Shown: positions 1 to 12,595, numbered from the stretch's first letter. The stretch: DNA of 64,000 nt from Phyto melanocephala (GCA_941918925.1 OW799234.1:71919043-71983042), one strand, 5' to 3'. Numbers and translations: made by a program. The notes: generated by a model from the sequence alone, not told the origin.

Positions 1-425
1 TTAAGTTACTTTGAAGAACATATATAGCACCGTCATGATACTTATTGTTTGAAATCAGCTTGGCGTCTTCTTTTTCTAACACACTCTGACTTTTATCTAA
101 CTCTGACTTCTTTATAAGAGTAGTTTGTTCCAGAGATGACCTTGCTTTCAATATTGTTTCATGAAATTTATGAAAGTCCTTTATGTGGAGCCAACAATTC
201 AGACAAAGTACTCTTTTAAGTTTTAAGGGGATATTATTGCCATTGCCTTTAAGCAACTAAAAAACACATTTAAGCAGTGAAAAGGAAATGATAAATCTTT
301 CTTACCAATGGATCAAAATATTTCACTGTAATTTTATAGACTTCATTCGATTCACCCCAAAAATTTTTCAATGATTTGAATTCACTACATGAATTGCAGC
401 ACAAGCAGCATAATTTTAAAGACAT
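1..425 (-). CDS. ZAD zinc-finger-associated gene, 5' part only (runs off the window)
   Basis: Two exons on the minus strand can be read. Exon 1 (425 to 306) starts with ATG, has paired cysteines (CCLCC) and ends in the block TVKYFDPL at a GT donor. A 49-bp intron follows (305 to 257, ending in TTTTTTAG). Exon 2 (from 256) begins LLKGNGNN, contains CLNCWLHIKDFHKFHETI (second ZAD cysteine pair) and stays open to base 1. The exon layout matches the four complete ZAD-C2H2 genes in this window. The sequence is closest by eye to the gene at 52815-54591 (CQDCWLHIKDFHDFHQT). The zinc fingers should lie to the left of the window. ZAD domains mediate homodimerisation of fly zinc-finger proteins. Functional or decayed status cannot be judged without the 3' part. 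Confidence 0.8.
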
Positions 426-698
426 TTCGTTTTAAAAATTAAATATACTTATAACACAACAAGATATACATATTTATTCATCAGGTAGCAGAGGTCCAAG
501 TCAATCGACTTACCAGCCGGCTTGCAATCGCCGCCGCCGAATTATTTTATTTCGATGGAACCGCCGCTGACTGTCTCTGCTGATGGCCGATATACACATT
601 CTAACCCTAATTAAGTTTAAAAAATAAAATAATGTTAACATTGCGGTTGTACAAAGGTACACAAATAAATTTATATACGTGACGTTGGCGTATTGTTA

Positions 699-1457
699 TT
701 ATACCCTTCACACAGTGAAAAAGGGTATATATAGGTTTGTCATCCGTGTGAAATTTCTACAATTTTCATTTCCGACCCCATAAAGTATATATTTTCTGAA
801 AGCTTATGAATAGAGGAGTCGATTAAGCCCTGACCGTCTGTCCGTCTGACCGTCTGTCCGTGTGTATGTTGGAATCAACTTTTTGAAGCCCCCCGACATA
901 GGTTGGACCCGGGTAAGGTATTAAAATATCAGAAATATTCGGGAGTAGATCGGTATTGAAAATCAGAAACATCGGTACATAAACAACTGAGATATGAGCA
1001 AAAACCCACGACTACCTCGATTTTCTTTTCATAAAAACAATATTACAACAACAACATACATACATACAAACGTGTATACTGGTTAGAGAAAACGTGGCAT
1101 CGAATCCCAGCTGAGGCAAAAAAATTTTTTTTTTAAATTTTTTTAAAATTTTTTTTTTTAATTTTTTTTTTATTTTTTTTTTATTTTTTATTTAATATAT
1201 TATATATATTTTTATTATTATTTTTTTTTATTTTTTTTTTTAATTTTTTTTTTATTTTTTTTTTGTTTTATATATATTATATATGTATATAATAATTTTT
1301 TTTTTTTTAATTTTTTTTTTTTAAATTTTTTTTTTATTTTTTATTTTTTTTTTTGTTTTTTTTAACATACATACGTGAATTTACTGTTATTGCATGACTA
1401 CACGTTGTGAAGGGTATATAAGATTCGGCACGGCCGAATATAGCGCTTTTACTTGTT
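699..1457 (+). mobile_element. mini-me-type (Helentron-like) repeat, complete copy
   Basis: The copy begins TTATACCCTTCACACAGTG and carries the conserved core around CCCCATAAAGTATATATTTT. A (GTCY)n tract follows at 828-866, then a block ending CCAGCTGAGGC, then a T-rich low-complexity stretch (about 1127-1365). It ends with TTGTGAAGGGTATATAAG, the hairpin ATTCGGCACGGCCGAAT and the tail CTTTTACTTGTT. Order of parts is the same in about a dozen copies here. No coding capacity is seen. Confidence 0.75.
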
Positions 1458-1784
1458 ATCTATTAGTATTGTACTGTAATCTATTGTCAAATTAAATATT
1501 TCTGAACCCCCCGACCACAAGCGATTGATTATGTCTATATATATATGCAATAAAGCCGGCAGAATAACGGCATCAAATTGCCAATGTTCAAGCTTATATG
1601 TATGTAACTTTATGTGGTAAACACGTAAATATGTATCTTAAAACACAAAATTAAAAATTTTCCTTAAGATTTCTATAATTAAAAATTTTACAAAAATTAT
1701 ACGAAAATAAATTTCACCAAAGGCACAAGATTAAAACGATTCTTTTGCCATTATATATTTAAATATAATTAAAAACTTAACATT
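1458..1784. other. gene-free AT-rich spacer
   Basis: No ORF, RNA gene or clear repeat end is seen. It separates two mini-me-type copies. Confidence 0.5.
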
Positions 1785-2620
1785 TTTATACCCTTCACAC
1801 ACTGAACAAGTAACGTTGCTATATTCGGCCGTGCCGAATATTATATACCCTTCACAACGTGTAGTCATGCAATAACAATTGTTTGTAAAAAAAAATTTTT
1901 TTAAAATATTTTTTTTAATTTTTTTTTTTGTAGTTTTTTTTATTATTTTTTTTTCTATTTTTAATATATTTTTTTTGTATTTTTTTTTATGTTTTTACAT
2001 GTATTTATGTATGTATGCTGTTGTTGTAATTGTGTAAAAAAACGAGGTGGTCGTGGTTTTTTGCTCATATCTTAGAAAGTTATGGGGCGATTGTGCTGAA
2101 TTTCAAAAGCGATTCATTTCTGGATATTTCCAAGAGATTGATACCATATACAGATCTGAGGAACATATAGTTGCTTCTAAAAGTAGATTTCAACCAACAC
2201 ACGTACAGACGGGCAGATGGTCAGGGCTTAATCGACTCCTCTATTCATAAGCTTTCAGAAATTTCTACAATTTTCATTTCCGACCTCATAAAGTATATAT
2301 TTTCTGAAAGCTTATGAATAGGGGAATCGATTAAGCTCTGTCAGTCTGTCCGTGTGTATGTTGAAATCAACTTTTTGAAGGCCCCCGACATCACCAAGAC
2401 CCGCGTGAGGTATTTAAATATCAGAAATATTCGGGAGCAGATCGGTATTGAAAATCGGAAAAATCTGTACATAAACAACTGAGATATGAGCAAAAAACCT
2501 CGACCACCTCGTTTTTTTTTCCACCAACACACACCGGATGAACGTAAGTTCGAATTCCAGTTGAGGCAAAAAAAAAATTTTTTTTTTTTATTTTTTTTAA
2601 TACATAGATACATAAACTCA
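1785..2620. mobile_element. two mini-me-type repeats joined in opposite orientation
   Basis: From 1809 the repeat runs in minus orientation: GTGCCGAAT hairpin, CCTTCACAACGTGTAGTCATGC, T-rich core, CGAGGTGGTCGTGG, and the start of its GTCY region near 2200. At about 2260 a plus-orientation copy takes over (TTTCTACAATTTTCATTTCC, GTCY tract near 2340) and ends in the T-rich region near 2600. Both lack an end, so this is a composite of truncated copies. Confidence 0.65.
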
Positions 2621-3516
2621 ATTTATAATTTTACAATGGTACGTCTTTGAGCGGATAAAATCATTATAAAGAATAATAAAACAGATAATATGTATCACTG
2701 TTGGTAAAAGTGGCACAATCGTGCGATTTTTGGCACTATTCATTGTTTAATGGCACGCTCAATAAAATTTTGGTACCAACAATAAAAAAAAAATATAATT
2801 TTACTTACTTTCTAAGAAATATATTTTTTTTATTAAAAAGAAATAAATGGTTTTTCTTACGGGCTGCACAGTACCTAAAAATTTGGCCATTTTAGTACTT
2901 TTATATGTTGGAAAATGTGCTGATCGATTTTTGACCTTAGTTCAAGTACCTGTAGTTCCGCCACCTTGTTTAATTACACCATGCATAGTTTGTGCCATGC
3001 ATGAAAGCAAATTCATGAAACTCACTCTCACACGTATTCACTAACACGCTCACATTTATTTTACTTTCCACTCAGATTTCAAAATTTTTTTCAAGAAACT
3101 AAATTTTGACATTTTCAAAAAAGTAAAGTGACAGAAAAGTAAACACTGTTGCCTACTAATAAAACTTATACAAATTTAAAGGATTGTGGTAAAATAATCA
3201 TTGTATATACAACTTATTTTTGTATATATGAAAAGATTTATAATATTTATTCTTCAAGTATACATAAAGAATAAAATTGATGTAATTTTAAAACAATAAT
3301 TTTATTAAATATTAAAAAAAAAATATTTTTTCAACTATTTCCCTTTAAATTTTTATATGCGACATTATTGGTAACTCTAATTTTAGTTAACAAACCAATA
3401 TAGTGGAGGTAAAATTAAATCACGATAAAATTAACAAATATATACATCTAATTCGCATCTTTTAATTAATGGGACAAGTTTTAAATAAAACACTTTTAAT
3501 ATTATAAACAAAAATA
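2621..3516. other. gene-free region with an interspersed repeat at 2696
   Basis: No convincing gene is seen. The stretch at 2696-2775 begins CACTGTTGGTAAAAGTGGCA and recurs at 55078-55160, so it is part of a dispersed repeat, perhaps a MITE end. The remainder is AT-rich sequence without recognisable structure. Confidence 0.45.
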
Positions 3517-4146
3517 AACAAGTAAGAGTGCTATATTCGGCCGTGCCGAATCTGATAATACTCATCACCATCATATACATAAGTATAATCCCAAATCGTA
3601 GTTTAACCTTTATTTCATGTTATACGCCTAGTCAAGCCCTTTAAATTGCTACCCATATAATTGGGGTTAAAGAAATTGTTCCTCCTTTTTATCTATAACT
3701 CCTTTCCTAATGCATAGATGTAAGCAATTTTTGGGGATATTGTTTTGACTCGAGATATATATATTCAAAGTTTCATGACGCTACGTTAATGAGTTTGGAC
3801 ACAATTGCATTTTATTCGATGTTAGAGGGACACGGTTTTTTCGACCTACTCCTGCATTACGGCCTATAACTCTAATATTCCGATTTAGCCCATTTTCAAT
3901 ACCAAACAAACCTTGTCTATAAGAAAGATTCTGGCAAAATTTGAGCCCCCTAGCTTTTTTGGTGCGACCTCTATCGTGCTTTCAACAGACGGACAGACAT
4001 AGCTAGATCGTCATAAAATCAAACCCCGATTTAGAATATATGTATATACTTTATGGGGTCTAAAATGGATATTTCGATGTGTTACAAACGGAATGACAAA
4101 ATGAATATACCCCCACCATTTATTTTGGTGGTGGGAATAAAAAACT
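3517..4146 (-). mobile_element. mini-me-related repeat, divergent subtype
   Basis: Starts with ACAAGTAAGAGTGCTATATT and the same terminal hairpin (ATTCGGCCGTGCCGAAT) as the main family. Then it carries a different body (CATCACCATCATATACATAAG) and ends near ACTTTATGGGGTCTAAAATG / ACAAACGGAATGACAAAATG. A second member of this subtype lies at 22137-22680. Confidence 0.6.
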
Positions 4147-4779
4147 ATAGTACCTATTCTTTTGTAAAAGTATCAAAATGGTCTATCAAAAGTTTCCAGC
4201 ACTATATTAATTTGAGTAACCTTGTTGAACAAACACTTCAGAAAAAACACACCGTACAAATTATCCTGTAGAAACCAATGTGGAAAATACACTAAGAAAT
4301 GGTAAATGAATTATGTAGGTATTTTGTTATTATAACTCCGGCCACAGACCGAATCCGACCGATATATTTGCAAAGAGCATTTAAACTACGTTTCTTTGTT
4401 TTAATGTCAACTACGTGAATATTACTGCCAGTGACACATTATTATTATTTTCTTATATAAGAACCTTCTCCTAATAATAACAAATACAACAAAAAAAGAA
4501 TTAGTGAAATCGGTCCAGCCATTCACGCGTGATGCCGTGACCAAGGGAAAAAGGGATTCATTTTTATATATATATATTTAGATTTAATACACATACTTAC
4601 TTATAAAGTTAACTCAGAAAAAATTTCTTAAGCTTTTGCCACCCCGGACAAAATTTTTATCTACGCCAAATGAGTACCGTAACACTTCTCGGTAAAACTT
4701 TAATCTGACAATTATCTAGTGTATATTACGGGAACGAACTTATTACTTTGTAATTAAAGGAAACAAATATATATTCTTT
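4147..4779. other. gene-free; possible LINE/SINE tail near 4330-4600
   Basis: The block around AGTGAAATCGGTCCAGCC (about 4504) followed by a short (TA)n near 4568 resembles tails seen in insect retroposons. No ORF supports this, so the assignment is tentative. The last 100 bp are the 3' flank of the ZAD gene that ends at 4780. Confidence 0.3.
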
Positions 4780-7700
4780 TTAGTTATTGTCTTTTATATT
4801 TTCTAATTTTTTTCCTGACAATTTCTTTGCTCTTCCCTCTGCCCATTCTTTGGGATGTACTTTTTTACGATGATGATGCATATTCGCATTCACCTTAAAT
4901 GTCTGTGGACAATGAGGACACGTATATAAATCTTCTCCTGTATGTGTAGCCATGTGTTCGCGCAATACATGAGCTTTTTTAAAAGCCTTACCACAAATAG
5001 TGCATTTAAATTTGCGCTCTAACTGGTGAGCGTACTTCTTATGACTTTCTAAACCCATTTGCGTAGAAGCAGTTTTGCCACACTCATTACAAATGTGAAC
5101 TGTCGAGGAGTCATGTATAGTTTTGTGACGTTTTAAACTAAAATGTGAAGTCAATTCCGCATTACACTGATCACAAGGCCATTTTTTCTTCTCTACCCCA
5201 GCATGTTGGAGCATATGTTGCTTAAGAGCTGCAATACCATGTAACGTTTTACCACATTGTTCACAGATACGGTCCACATTATGAACAGAGCGTTCGTGAA
5301 TTCTTCGTCGTTGTTCGGAAGAAAATCCCTTTTCACATTGAGTGCATTTAAAAGTTGTTGTAGTATCATGTGTTTCTAGATGAGATTTAAGCGCTCCTTT
5401 TTTGAAAAAACGCTTTTGACATATCGAACATTCAAAAGAACGTTCCTGACCTTCAACTGTATGTTGATCACGCATATGATAGTTTAAATTACGGCTAAAT
5501 GGAAAAGACTTCCCACATATGTTACACTTAAATGTATTTGAATCCATATGATAACGTATATGTTCGACTATACGAAAGCGTTGTTGAAGTTTTCGTTGAC
5601 AACAGGATACGTAGCACTTATGTTGGGGATGCTTGGAATTGAAATGTTTTCGTAAAGTAGTCAAATTATTAAAATTTTCTTTACAGAGATCACACTCTAA
5701 CTCAGGTTTCCACTCAGCAATAAATGCATCTATTTCATCATGTTTTTCTTTTGTTGACTTTTGCGGCTCATTCGTAGAAGCAAAAACCTCTGTGTCAGGA
5801 TCATAATTATCGTCATCATCACTTTCATTATCGTCATTAAAATCTGTCTCTTTTGTAATAACCTGTTTTTCAATTTGTTTTTCTGGATTTGAAATTTTGA
5901 GTCTAGGTTTTTTCTCAGGTTTTATTTTTTTACTTTTAATATGTTTTATGGTCTTGGCTTTCTGTCTTCGCTTTACCCTAGTTCTTTTGGAAAAAGCATC
6001 TTCCATCTCTGTTTTAGAAGATTTATAATTATCTTTCTTATCCTTTTCCGGTACAAACAAATCTTCATTTTTAATTTCTATTATATCTAATTGAGGTAAA
6101 AATATTTCATTAAAAACATTTTTTTCACTATTACTCAGATTGCCATCTACTAGTTCTCTATCAGTTGTCATATCCTCTTCCAATTTAATGGTGGCTACAA
6201 TTTCCTTTAAATCTTCTTCAAATTTCGTTTGAGCATTGTACACCGATTGTTGGAAGTTGTGGAAATCAAAAATCTGTCGCCAACAATTGATGCATATACC
6301 ATTAGATAACTTTGAATATTGCTGGGAGTTGAGAAACTAAAACCAGAGTATTATAAAAACAATTAGAAGTGCTATATTCGACTGCACCGAATCTTAAAAC
6401 ACCCTTCACCATCATTAACATAGTTATAATGACCGCATCGTGACATAGCCTCGATACCAATACCAATATTTTTATTTATTTATTTATTCAATTTCGTAAT
6501 AAAAAATATCCAAAAGGCCAAAACAAATTACATATGTAGTAATTACAACTTTACATAAAACTACATCTATATTCTATAATCAAAATAAAAATGCAAAAAA
6601 TATAAATCATAAAATAATTTATGTTTCTAATTCTTTAATTCCATTTAATCCGATTTGGCTCCCCAACCTAACAATAAAATAAATACAAAAGTAAGAAAAA
6701 AAGTAGGTAAATTATTAAAATATCGAGCAATACGAACGAGAAATAACACTTCAAAAAGGTGGTATAATATTCTAGGAATGATAATTTGTGGATTTCTAAT
6801 TGATCGCAAAAAAATTAATGTGCTGAGGAAATAGCATTTAAATTACACCATACAGTAAATTCAGATTCCTGAAATCCAAAAATTGTTTAAATAAACAGCC
6901 AAGAAACTGGTTTCCCTATTCCGAAATATGCTGCCGCTTATTTAAGTTGTAAACAAAACGAACTGTAATGTTAACAATTCGTTTAAGTTTTGATAAAATT
7001 TTTAGAACTTAACCGTATAAGACAATAGGCATTAATAATGCATGAGCTAATCTCTCTATTTCTCTAATATATAAAGGTAAAAACACATTACTAGTGTACA
7101 ATCTACGTAAAATACCAAATACTTTTCAATGTATACGATCAAAATGAGGTTTGAAGTGGCCATAAAAAACTTTAAAATGATTTATAGTGTATTGTATTCT
7201 GAGTTATCCAGAGGTCGGAAATCAATTTTTGTTTGTCAATTTTAGGAAAAACACCAAAGTAGTTTTATTTAGTTTTCAACCGATTTGTTAGTTCTTCTAA
7301 ACATTAATTTTCGAGAGTATGGCTTGTTTTGTAGTATTTTTAGAGTTTCCAAAAATTAATTTGTAGGTTTAGTAACTTGATACAGTTACAAAAAATATAC
7401 ATATATTTTTGGCAATTAGTAACACATTTATCAAAGTTTAAGGAAAAGCCTAAGAGAGCTATAACATATCTACAAATAGTAGTAAAGGTGTCTATAAATT
7501 TTCCTAAGGCTTAAAATTTTGTATTTTTATGAGATAGGGGATATAATAACACAACAGAGGCAGTCATGTTTATTTGCTCATATCTCAGAAAGTTATAGGG
7601 CGATTGTGCTGCATTTCAATAGAATTTCCTGTGCGACAGACGGATATTTCTCGATCGACCCCTAGTCATAAGCATTCAGAAAATATATACTTAACGAGTT

Positions 7701-7936
7701 GGGTAATGAACATTTTAGATATTAAAAACGGTATGACAAAGCTATGTATGTCTTTGTCATTACAGGTGAAGGGTACAATTAAGAGACAATGGTTTACGCC
7801 AAATTCTACTTACCATTGGATCAAAATATTTTACAGTAATATCATATACTTTATTTGACTGATCAAGATTATCATGCAGACTTTTAAACTCAGTGTGGTT
7901 GCAAATACACAAACGACATAACGATGGTGCAGACAT
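4780..7936 (-). CDS. ZAD-C2H2 zinc-finger protein (grauzone-like), two exons
   Basis: Exon 1 (7936-7814) encodes 41 residues with ATG start, CRLCIC and the TVKYFDPM end block, followed by a GTAAG donor. Exon 2 (6336-4780, acceptor TTTTAG) completes the ZAD (CINCWRQIFDFHNFQQS). The predicted protein is 559 aa. The linker (about 75-250) is acidic then strongly basic (KRTRVKRRQKAK). The conserved motif AFIAEWKPELECDLC precedes about ten C2H2 fingers at roughly 255-537, ending in YTCPHCPQTFKVNANMHHH and HPKEWAEGR. Expected role: nuclear sequence-specific DNA binding with ZAD dimerisation; targets unknown. The intron is about 1,477 bp, against 52-55 bp in the other complete paralogs, because it holds transposon remnants. 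The reading frame is intact. A start at 6243 would lack the ZAD and uses GTG, so it was rejected. Confidence 0.88.
6367..6445 (-). mobile_element. mini-me-related fragment in intron
   Basis: A short piece with AAGTGCTATATTCGACTGCA and a degraded hairpin, then CACCCTTCACCATCATTAAC, matches the terminal part of the subtype at 3517. It lies in the intron of the ZAD gene 4780-7936. Confidence 0.5.
6468..7190 (-). pseudogene. Jockey/R1-like LINE 3' end, decayed, inside the ZAD-gene intron
   Basis: On the minus strand a (TAAA)n-type tail ends at 6468 (seen as TTTATTTATTTATTCAATTT on plus). Upstream the minus-strand translation shows HALLMPIVLYG, then VNITVRFVYNLNKRQHIS, with stops and frameshifts. 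The same HAL.MPI.LYG block is read on the plus strand at about 60250 in the split LINE, so both belong to one family. Only the C-terminal reverse-transcriptase region and the 3' end are present, a typical 5'-truncated insertion. Confidence 0.55.
7430..7795 (-). mobile_element. mini-me-type fragment, long subtype
   Basis: Contains ATCTACAAATAGTAGTAAAG, then TTGCTCATATCTCAGAAAG, CATTCAGAAAATATATACTT and finally CAGGTGAAGGGTACAA. The same order is seen at 44340-44718 and, inverted, at 47718-48255. No coding capacity. It lies in the ZAD-gene intron, close to its donor. Confidence 0.5.
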
Positions 7937-8680
7937 AGTAGTTGGATTATTATGATTTAATTACTTCACTAAAAAATAAAACTATGTATATGTATATTTA
8001 AAAATTGCACTGTGAAATATTTTCTGGTTTTTGTTTACCTTTTAGTTGGCTTTCAAATTAGGACATTTAGTTGCGCAATTTTTGTTGTAATGGTTAAGTT
8101 ACAGGGATAACCAGCGTTGCCAGAAGCTTTGTAGAGAAAATCATCACTTAAAGCAAAATATATCATATTTTCAAGAAAAAAATACACATTTTTCTAATTT
8201 AAACATTTTATTTCAAACGCAAAAAGAATAACAGTAAAAATTTATTTAGAAAACTGTGTTCTTATTAGATAAGTTATTTAAATCAAAAACTATGTTAAAT
8301 TCACATGAAAATAAATATACATATTCATATAGCAACTTGTGCAAGGGGGATTGGATTCGCCTTGAACTTGTGAATAAAATCAAATCGACAGATACTCTGT
8401 AGTACATTGATATATTCGAATTGCATACCTATCATTCGAAATGTAGAAATGTATAAACAACTTGAATGTTTTAACATAAAAAAACAATCATACATTAAAC
8501 AATTACATATGTATGAATTGAAGTATTTTAGGAATTATCATTATTATAATACAGAATAGGTTTCATATTTTTAATTATATCTTGATCTATTTATTAATTA
8601 TAGCATGAACAATCGTTTAACTCTAAGTATTCTTTTGAATATAATATACTCTTAAGTGTTGTTATCTAATCTATTTCTAT
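7937..8680. other. gene-free region
   Basis: The 5' flank of the ZAD gene starting at 7936, then AT-rich sequence. No gene, RNA or repeat border was recognised. Confidence 0.45.
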
Positions 8681-8684
8681 ATTT

Positions 8685-9060
8685 GGTTTCATTTTAATTT
8701 ACAACTGAAAATATTCGTTCAACATTTGCAGAAGAAATAGAAAGACATATTAGGGTTTTAACAAATTTTGATAGGGTCGGAAAAGCAAAGATTTTGTTAG
8801 CTCGAGTTATTTTTAAGACTTCTGATAAAAATTATCTGTAGTTGTTAAGTGTTCATCAAAGTGGAGAAAACATAGTTCTCTAAGCTCGTGGTCTAAGTTT
8901 TAAAAATCATTCTCATCAATTTAATTTGAAAAGTTTTGTATTAAACCTGTTAAAGAAGTTACTTTTCTATTAATTATTTTTGAAGTATCAAGACATGAAA
9001 GTTCTTTAAGATGCTTAAGGCTATAATACACAGCATGTTTTTTACATCTGACTTTTAAAT
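8685..9060 (-). pseudogene. hAT transposase C-terminal remnant
   Basis: Minus-strand translation near 8760-8690 reads SSANVERIFSVVN, the hATC dimerisation-region signature (S-x-x-x-E-R-x-F-S). It is followed by a stop. The sequence to 9060 on the same strand has only short broken frames. It resembles the hAT piece at 55904-56257 (SATVERIFSIIYLNKTKK) but is more decayed. No TIRs were found, so the limits are approximate. Confidence 0.5.
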
Positions 9061-9107
9061 TTGTGAGAAATATGTATATTTACATGTCTGTCAAAATTGT
9101 ACTCTTA

Positions 9108-9709
9108 CCTACCGTTGCCACATGCAAGTGCAAGTGAAAAAAACCAATACACTAACACTTTTTTACTAGAACAACCTCATTTTGGCAACCTGCGACTCAG
9201 CTTGCGAAGAAATTTTTAAGCAAGTAAAATTTTTACAGTTACGGCAAGTAAAGTGACAAGCGGAAAAACAGTGTTATCTAATACTGTGTTTTTTATTATC
9301 TCACTAATATATCATACAATTGTGGTAAATAATTCAGCTACTTTTTTTAATAAATATGTATATATGTATATAAATAATATTAAGAAAAAATATAAATATT
9401 CATTTAAAATGTAAGTTTTAATATAAATATCAATTTTTAATAAAAAAAAATTATATTAAAAAGTTAAATGTCTAAAGGTAACGTTCAATAGTGGCTATTG
9501 ACAACACTTAATTACCAATTGAAGCAGCGCCATTTGTTGTAAATTTGTTTGAAGTTTATTTGTTGACAACATTTTAAAAATGAACTTGCACTGTGTTGTG
9601 TAGCCACTCAAAAAATTGTTGTGTGTTTTTGGCATTTCTCCTGATTTTCGTTAGTAATACGTATACACTACTTGCAAGTAAACACTTGCTTGTGGCAACG
9701 TAGGGTTAC
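9108..9709. mobile_element. TIR element with TTA target duplication (PIF/Harbinger-like MITE)
   Basis: The left end CCTACCGTTGCCACATGCAA and the inverted right end (TTGTGGCAACGTAGGG on plus) pair over more than 20 bp. Both are flanked directly by TTA, the 3-bp duplication typical of PIF/Harbinger elements. The inside is about 600 bp and non-coding. The CAAGTGCAAGTG motif in the TIR is shared in style with the elements at 18012 and 56564. Confidence 0.55.
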
Positions 9710-10186
9710 AGGCAACAGTCGCCGACTGCTTTGCAGCAGCAGAGATTTCTGCCAACGGCTGATGTCACATGTTTTGACAGAAGAAAATACAGCGCGCTCT
9801 AATTGAAATAATCAAAGTGTTTAGTTTGTGTCAAAGTCATCTTGTGTTATCAGCATCTACTTTCAGAATTCTACGTATATTAAAAAGTATAAAAAATAAA
9901 AAAAAAATCCTCGGACCAATTATCACTAGTTTAAAAAATCTTTGTTTAAAAAAGTATATATACAAAAATACAGAAAAAATGCCAAAAATTTAACTTTTTT
10001 TTGCCCATATCATTTTCAGTCTCAGCTCGGATTAATAGAACATTTAAAAAGTATAATAAAAATTAAAAAAAAGTTTCTTTTAGGTCACCCATAAGCTTTC
10101 CAGTCTTACCATATATCCATAGTCACTATTTTTGAATTCTAGCTTCAAAAACGTAGAAAATACAAAAAGTACCATATGAATTCAAA
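9710..10186. other. gene-free region
   Basis: Contains a GC-richer stretch at 9720-9800 (CAGTCGCCGACTGCTTTGCA) that resembles one at about 530-590, so a dispersed repeat is possible. No gene was seen. Confidence 0.4.
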
Positions 10187-10862
10187 CAAGTAACAGAGCT
10201 ATATTCGGCCGTGCCGAATCTTATATACCCTTCACAACGTGTAGTCATGCAATAACAATTGTTTGTATCACCATTCATCTCATATAAAATACGTACGTAT
10301 GTATATACTGGTTAGAATAAATGTGGCATCGAATCCCAGCTGAGTCAAAAAAACTTTATTTTATTTAATATATTATTTATATTTTATTATTTTTTTTATA
10401 TTTTTTTTATATTTTTTTTAATTTTTTTAAAAATTTTTATTTTAATTTTAATATATTTTTTTTTGTATTTGTTTTTTTGGTATGTTTCTTAAATGTATGT
10501 ATGTATGTATGTACAACGTACATACGTTGTTGTTGTAATTGTGTAAAAAAACGAGGTGGTCATGGTTTTTGCTCATATCTCAGAAAGTTATGGGGCGATT
10601 GTGCTGAATTTCAATAGCGATTCATTCCTGGATATTTCCAAGAGATTGATACCATGTACAGATCTGAGGAACATATAGTTGCTTCTAAAAGTTGATTTCA
10701 ACCAACACATGGACAGACGGGCAGACGGTCAGGGCTTAATCGACTCCTCTATTCATAAGCTTTCAGAAAATATGTCAGAAATGAAAATTGTAGAAATTAC
10801 AAACGGAATGACAAAGCTATATATACTCTTGTGCACCACAGGTGAAGGGTATAAAAAGTACC
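10187..10862 (-). mobile_element. mini-me-type repeat, complete copy
   Basis: Minus orientation: ACAAGTAACAGAGCTATATT, terminal hairpin, CCTTCACAACGTGTAGTCAT, T-rich centre, CGAGGTGGTCATGG, AAAGTTGATTTCAACCAAC, GACAGACGGGCAGACGGTCA (GTCY tract reversed), then GGTGAAGGGTATAAAAAG. Non-coding. Confidence 0.7.
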
Positions 10863-11638
10863 TTTTTGATCGAACATAACATTTAATCTCACCACGAATC
10901 TGTAGTCAATAATTTTAAAAATCTTAAATTATAAACGTCAAACATACAAAAAATATTATAAAAATATGAAAAAGTATATTTTTAGTCGCCCACTAATTTT
11001 GAAATTCTGGATTCATAAACGTAGAAAATCAAAAAATACCATACAAATTCAAAAAAGTAACAAAAGAATCAAAAAAGTAAATTTTTGGTCGCCTATAACA
11101 GTGGAGTGTCTTTGTAATTCTAACTTCATAAACATTGAAAATTCAACAAGTACCCTTTTTGGATGCCCGTAACATTTTCATCCTAATCTGGAATCAATAA
11201 TCCATTATTTCACAATTCTAAACGTAGTAAATAAAAAAGTACCATGAAAATGCGAGTGTCTATAACATTTTCAGCCTCAGCTCGGATCAATATTTTCTAA
11301 TTTCGTAATTTTAGCTTCATAAATAAAATATTTACCATAAAAAAGAAACTTTTCTGGGTACCAAAGTACCAAATTATAAAAAAAGGCCAGATACCTTTCA
11401 GTTTATTTTTTAAGTAGATCAGACCCAATTCAGATGATAGTTTAAATCGTGGACTTTATTTTAATTCTCTTTCAAAGACCCAAGGTATATTAACTTTAGG
11501 TAGACGCACCATGTATTTTGTTGCTACAAAAAACTTTCTAAATGTCAAATCAAAACCTTAAACAGCTGATAAAAGTAGTAGCAAAATGTTGTAAATAAAA
11601 AATATTTATGATACATAGACATCTAGTAAAAAACAATT
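10863..11638. other. gene-free region with degenerate short repeats
   Basis: Several imperfect repeats of a unit like CATAAACGTAGAAAATxxAAAAAGTACC occur (about 10140, 11010, 11120 and 11220), suggesting an old degraded tandem array. No ORF has coding character. Confidence 0.4.
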
Positions 11639-11727
11639 GGGTGATTCACAAGGTGTCTTATCATGTCATATTGTCCTAAAATTTTACAATGGTTTAAAAA
11701 TGTTGTTGTTGCTTTTCAAACAAAAAG

Positions 11728-12167
11728 TGGCCGACTTCCTAAACGCAAGTTGCAATGCATATTTACAATGCATACACTTCGTAAACGCATATGTAAACTT
11801 TCTAGCAATGTCCAATGTTCCTAATCGTTTGGTAACTCATTTTACTAAGTCTCAGCTGTCAAAATCGCGCATCATTTTTATTTTGTATGCAAACATTTGA
11901 GCTGCAATGGCTGAGTTAGTATTTTCTTTGTTTATTTTTGATAAATTATTTATAATTGATAGAGTTTATTTAAATCACAGACTAATAATTTAAATAATTA
12001 AACACTTTATATTGCAGAGACAAAAAGTGGATCCATGAGCGTTCCTAAATGCCGATTAAATGCAAAAAAAATCTCTGCAACGCAAGGTTGCATTTAAGAC
12101 ATGTTTAGCATTGCATACGCATTTTTTTAAATTATGAATTGCAACTTGCGTTTAGGAAGTCGGCCAG
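11728..12167. mobile_element. MITE with about 30-bp terminal inverted repeats
   Basis: Left TGGCCGACTTCCTAAACGCA continuing to AGTTGCAAT is exactly inverted at 12137-12167 (TTGCGTTTAGGAAGTCGGCC). The interior is non-coding and holds a second inner pair around GCAACGCAAGGTTGC. A target duplication could not be defined. The family is unknown. Confidence 0.65.
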
Positions 12168-12595
12168 TGTCTTATAATAATAGAACTTTGTACGCTATGT
12201 TTATTGTGCTGTCGTATTTAGTAAGCAGAGACCTGTGCTGAAGGCTAAGCCAAGCCGCAACAGTTTTTGTAAGCTGTCGCCGTTCATTGTATAATTTTAT
12301 CGGGCCGACATCCAAATTTGAGCGCAGTTGCTAATTTTTGATAACAAATCACTGGTGGCGTCAAATAAGATCGGCTAAGGACTCTGCTGTTTTTGTTTAT
12401 CAAACAAAATTTAGTTTATTTGTAATTTATTTACTTGAGTTTGCCATTACAACATCTAAAATGTACTTTTCGCACAAACTGGCTATTATTTTGTTTTTTA
12501 TACCCTTCACCTGTGGTGCACAAGGGTATATATAGCTTTGTCATTCCGTTTGTAATTTCTACAATTTTCATTTCCGACCCCATAAAGTATATACA

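Noticed and set aside
1127..1365. T-rich low-complexity tract as a possible origin or matrix region
   Set aside because: The same tract is in most mini-me copies, so it is a repeat component.
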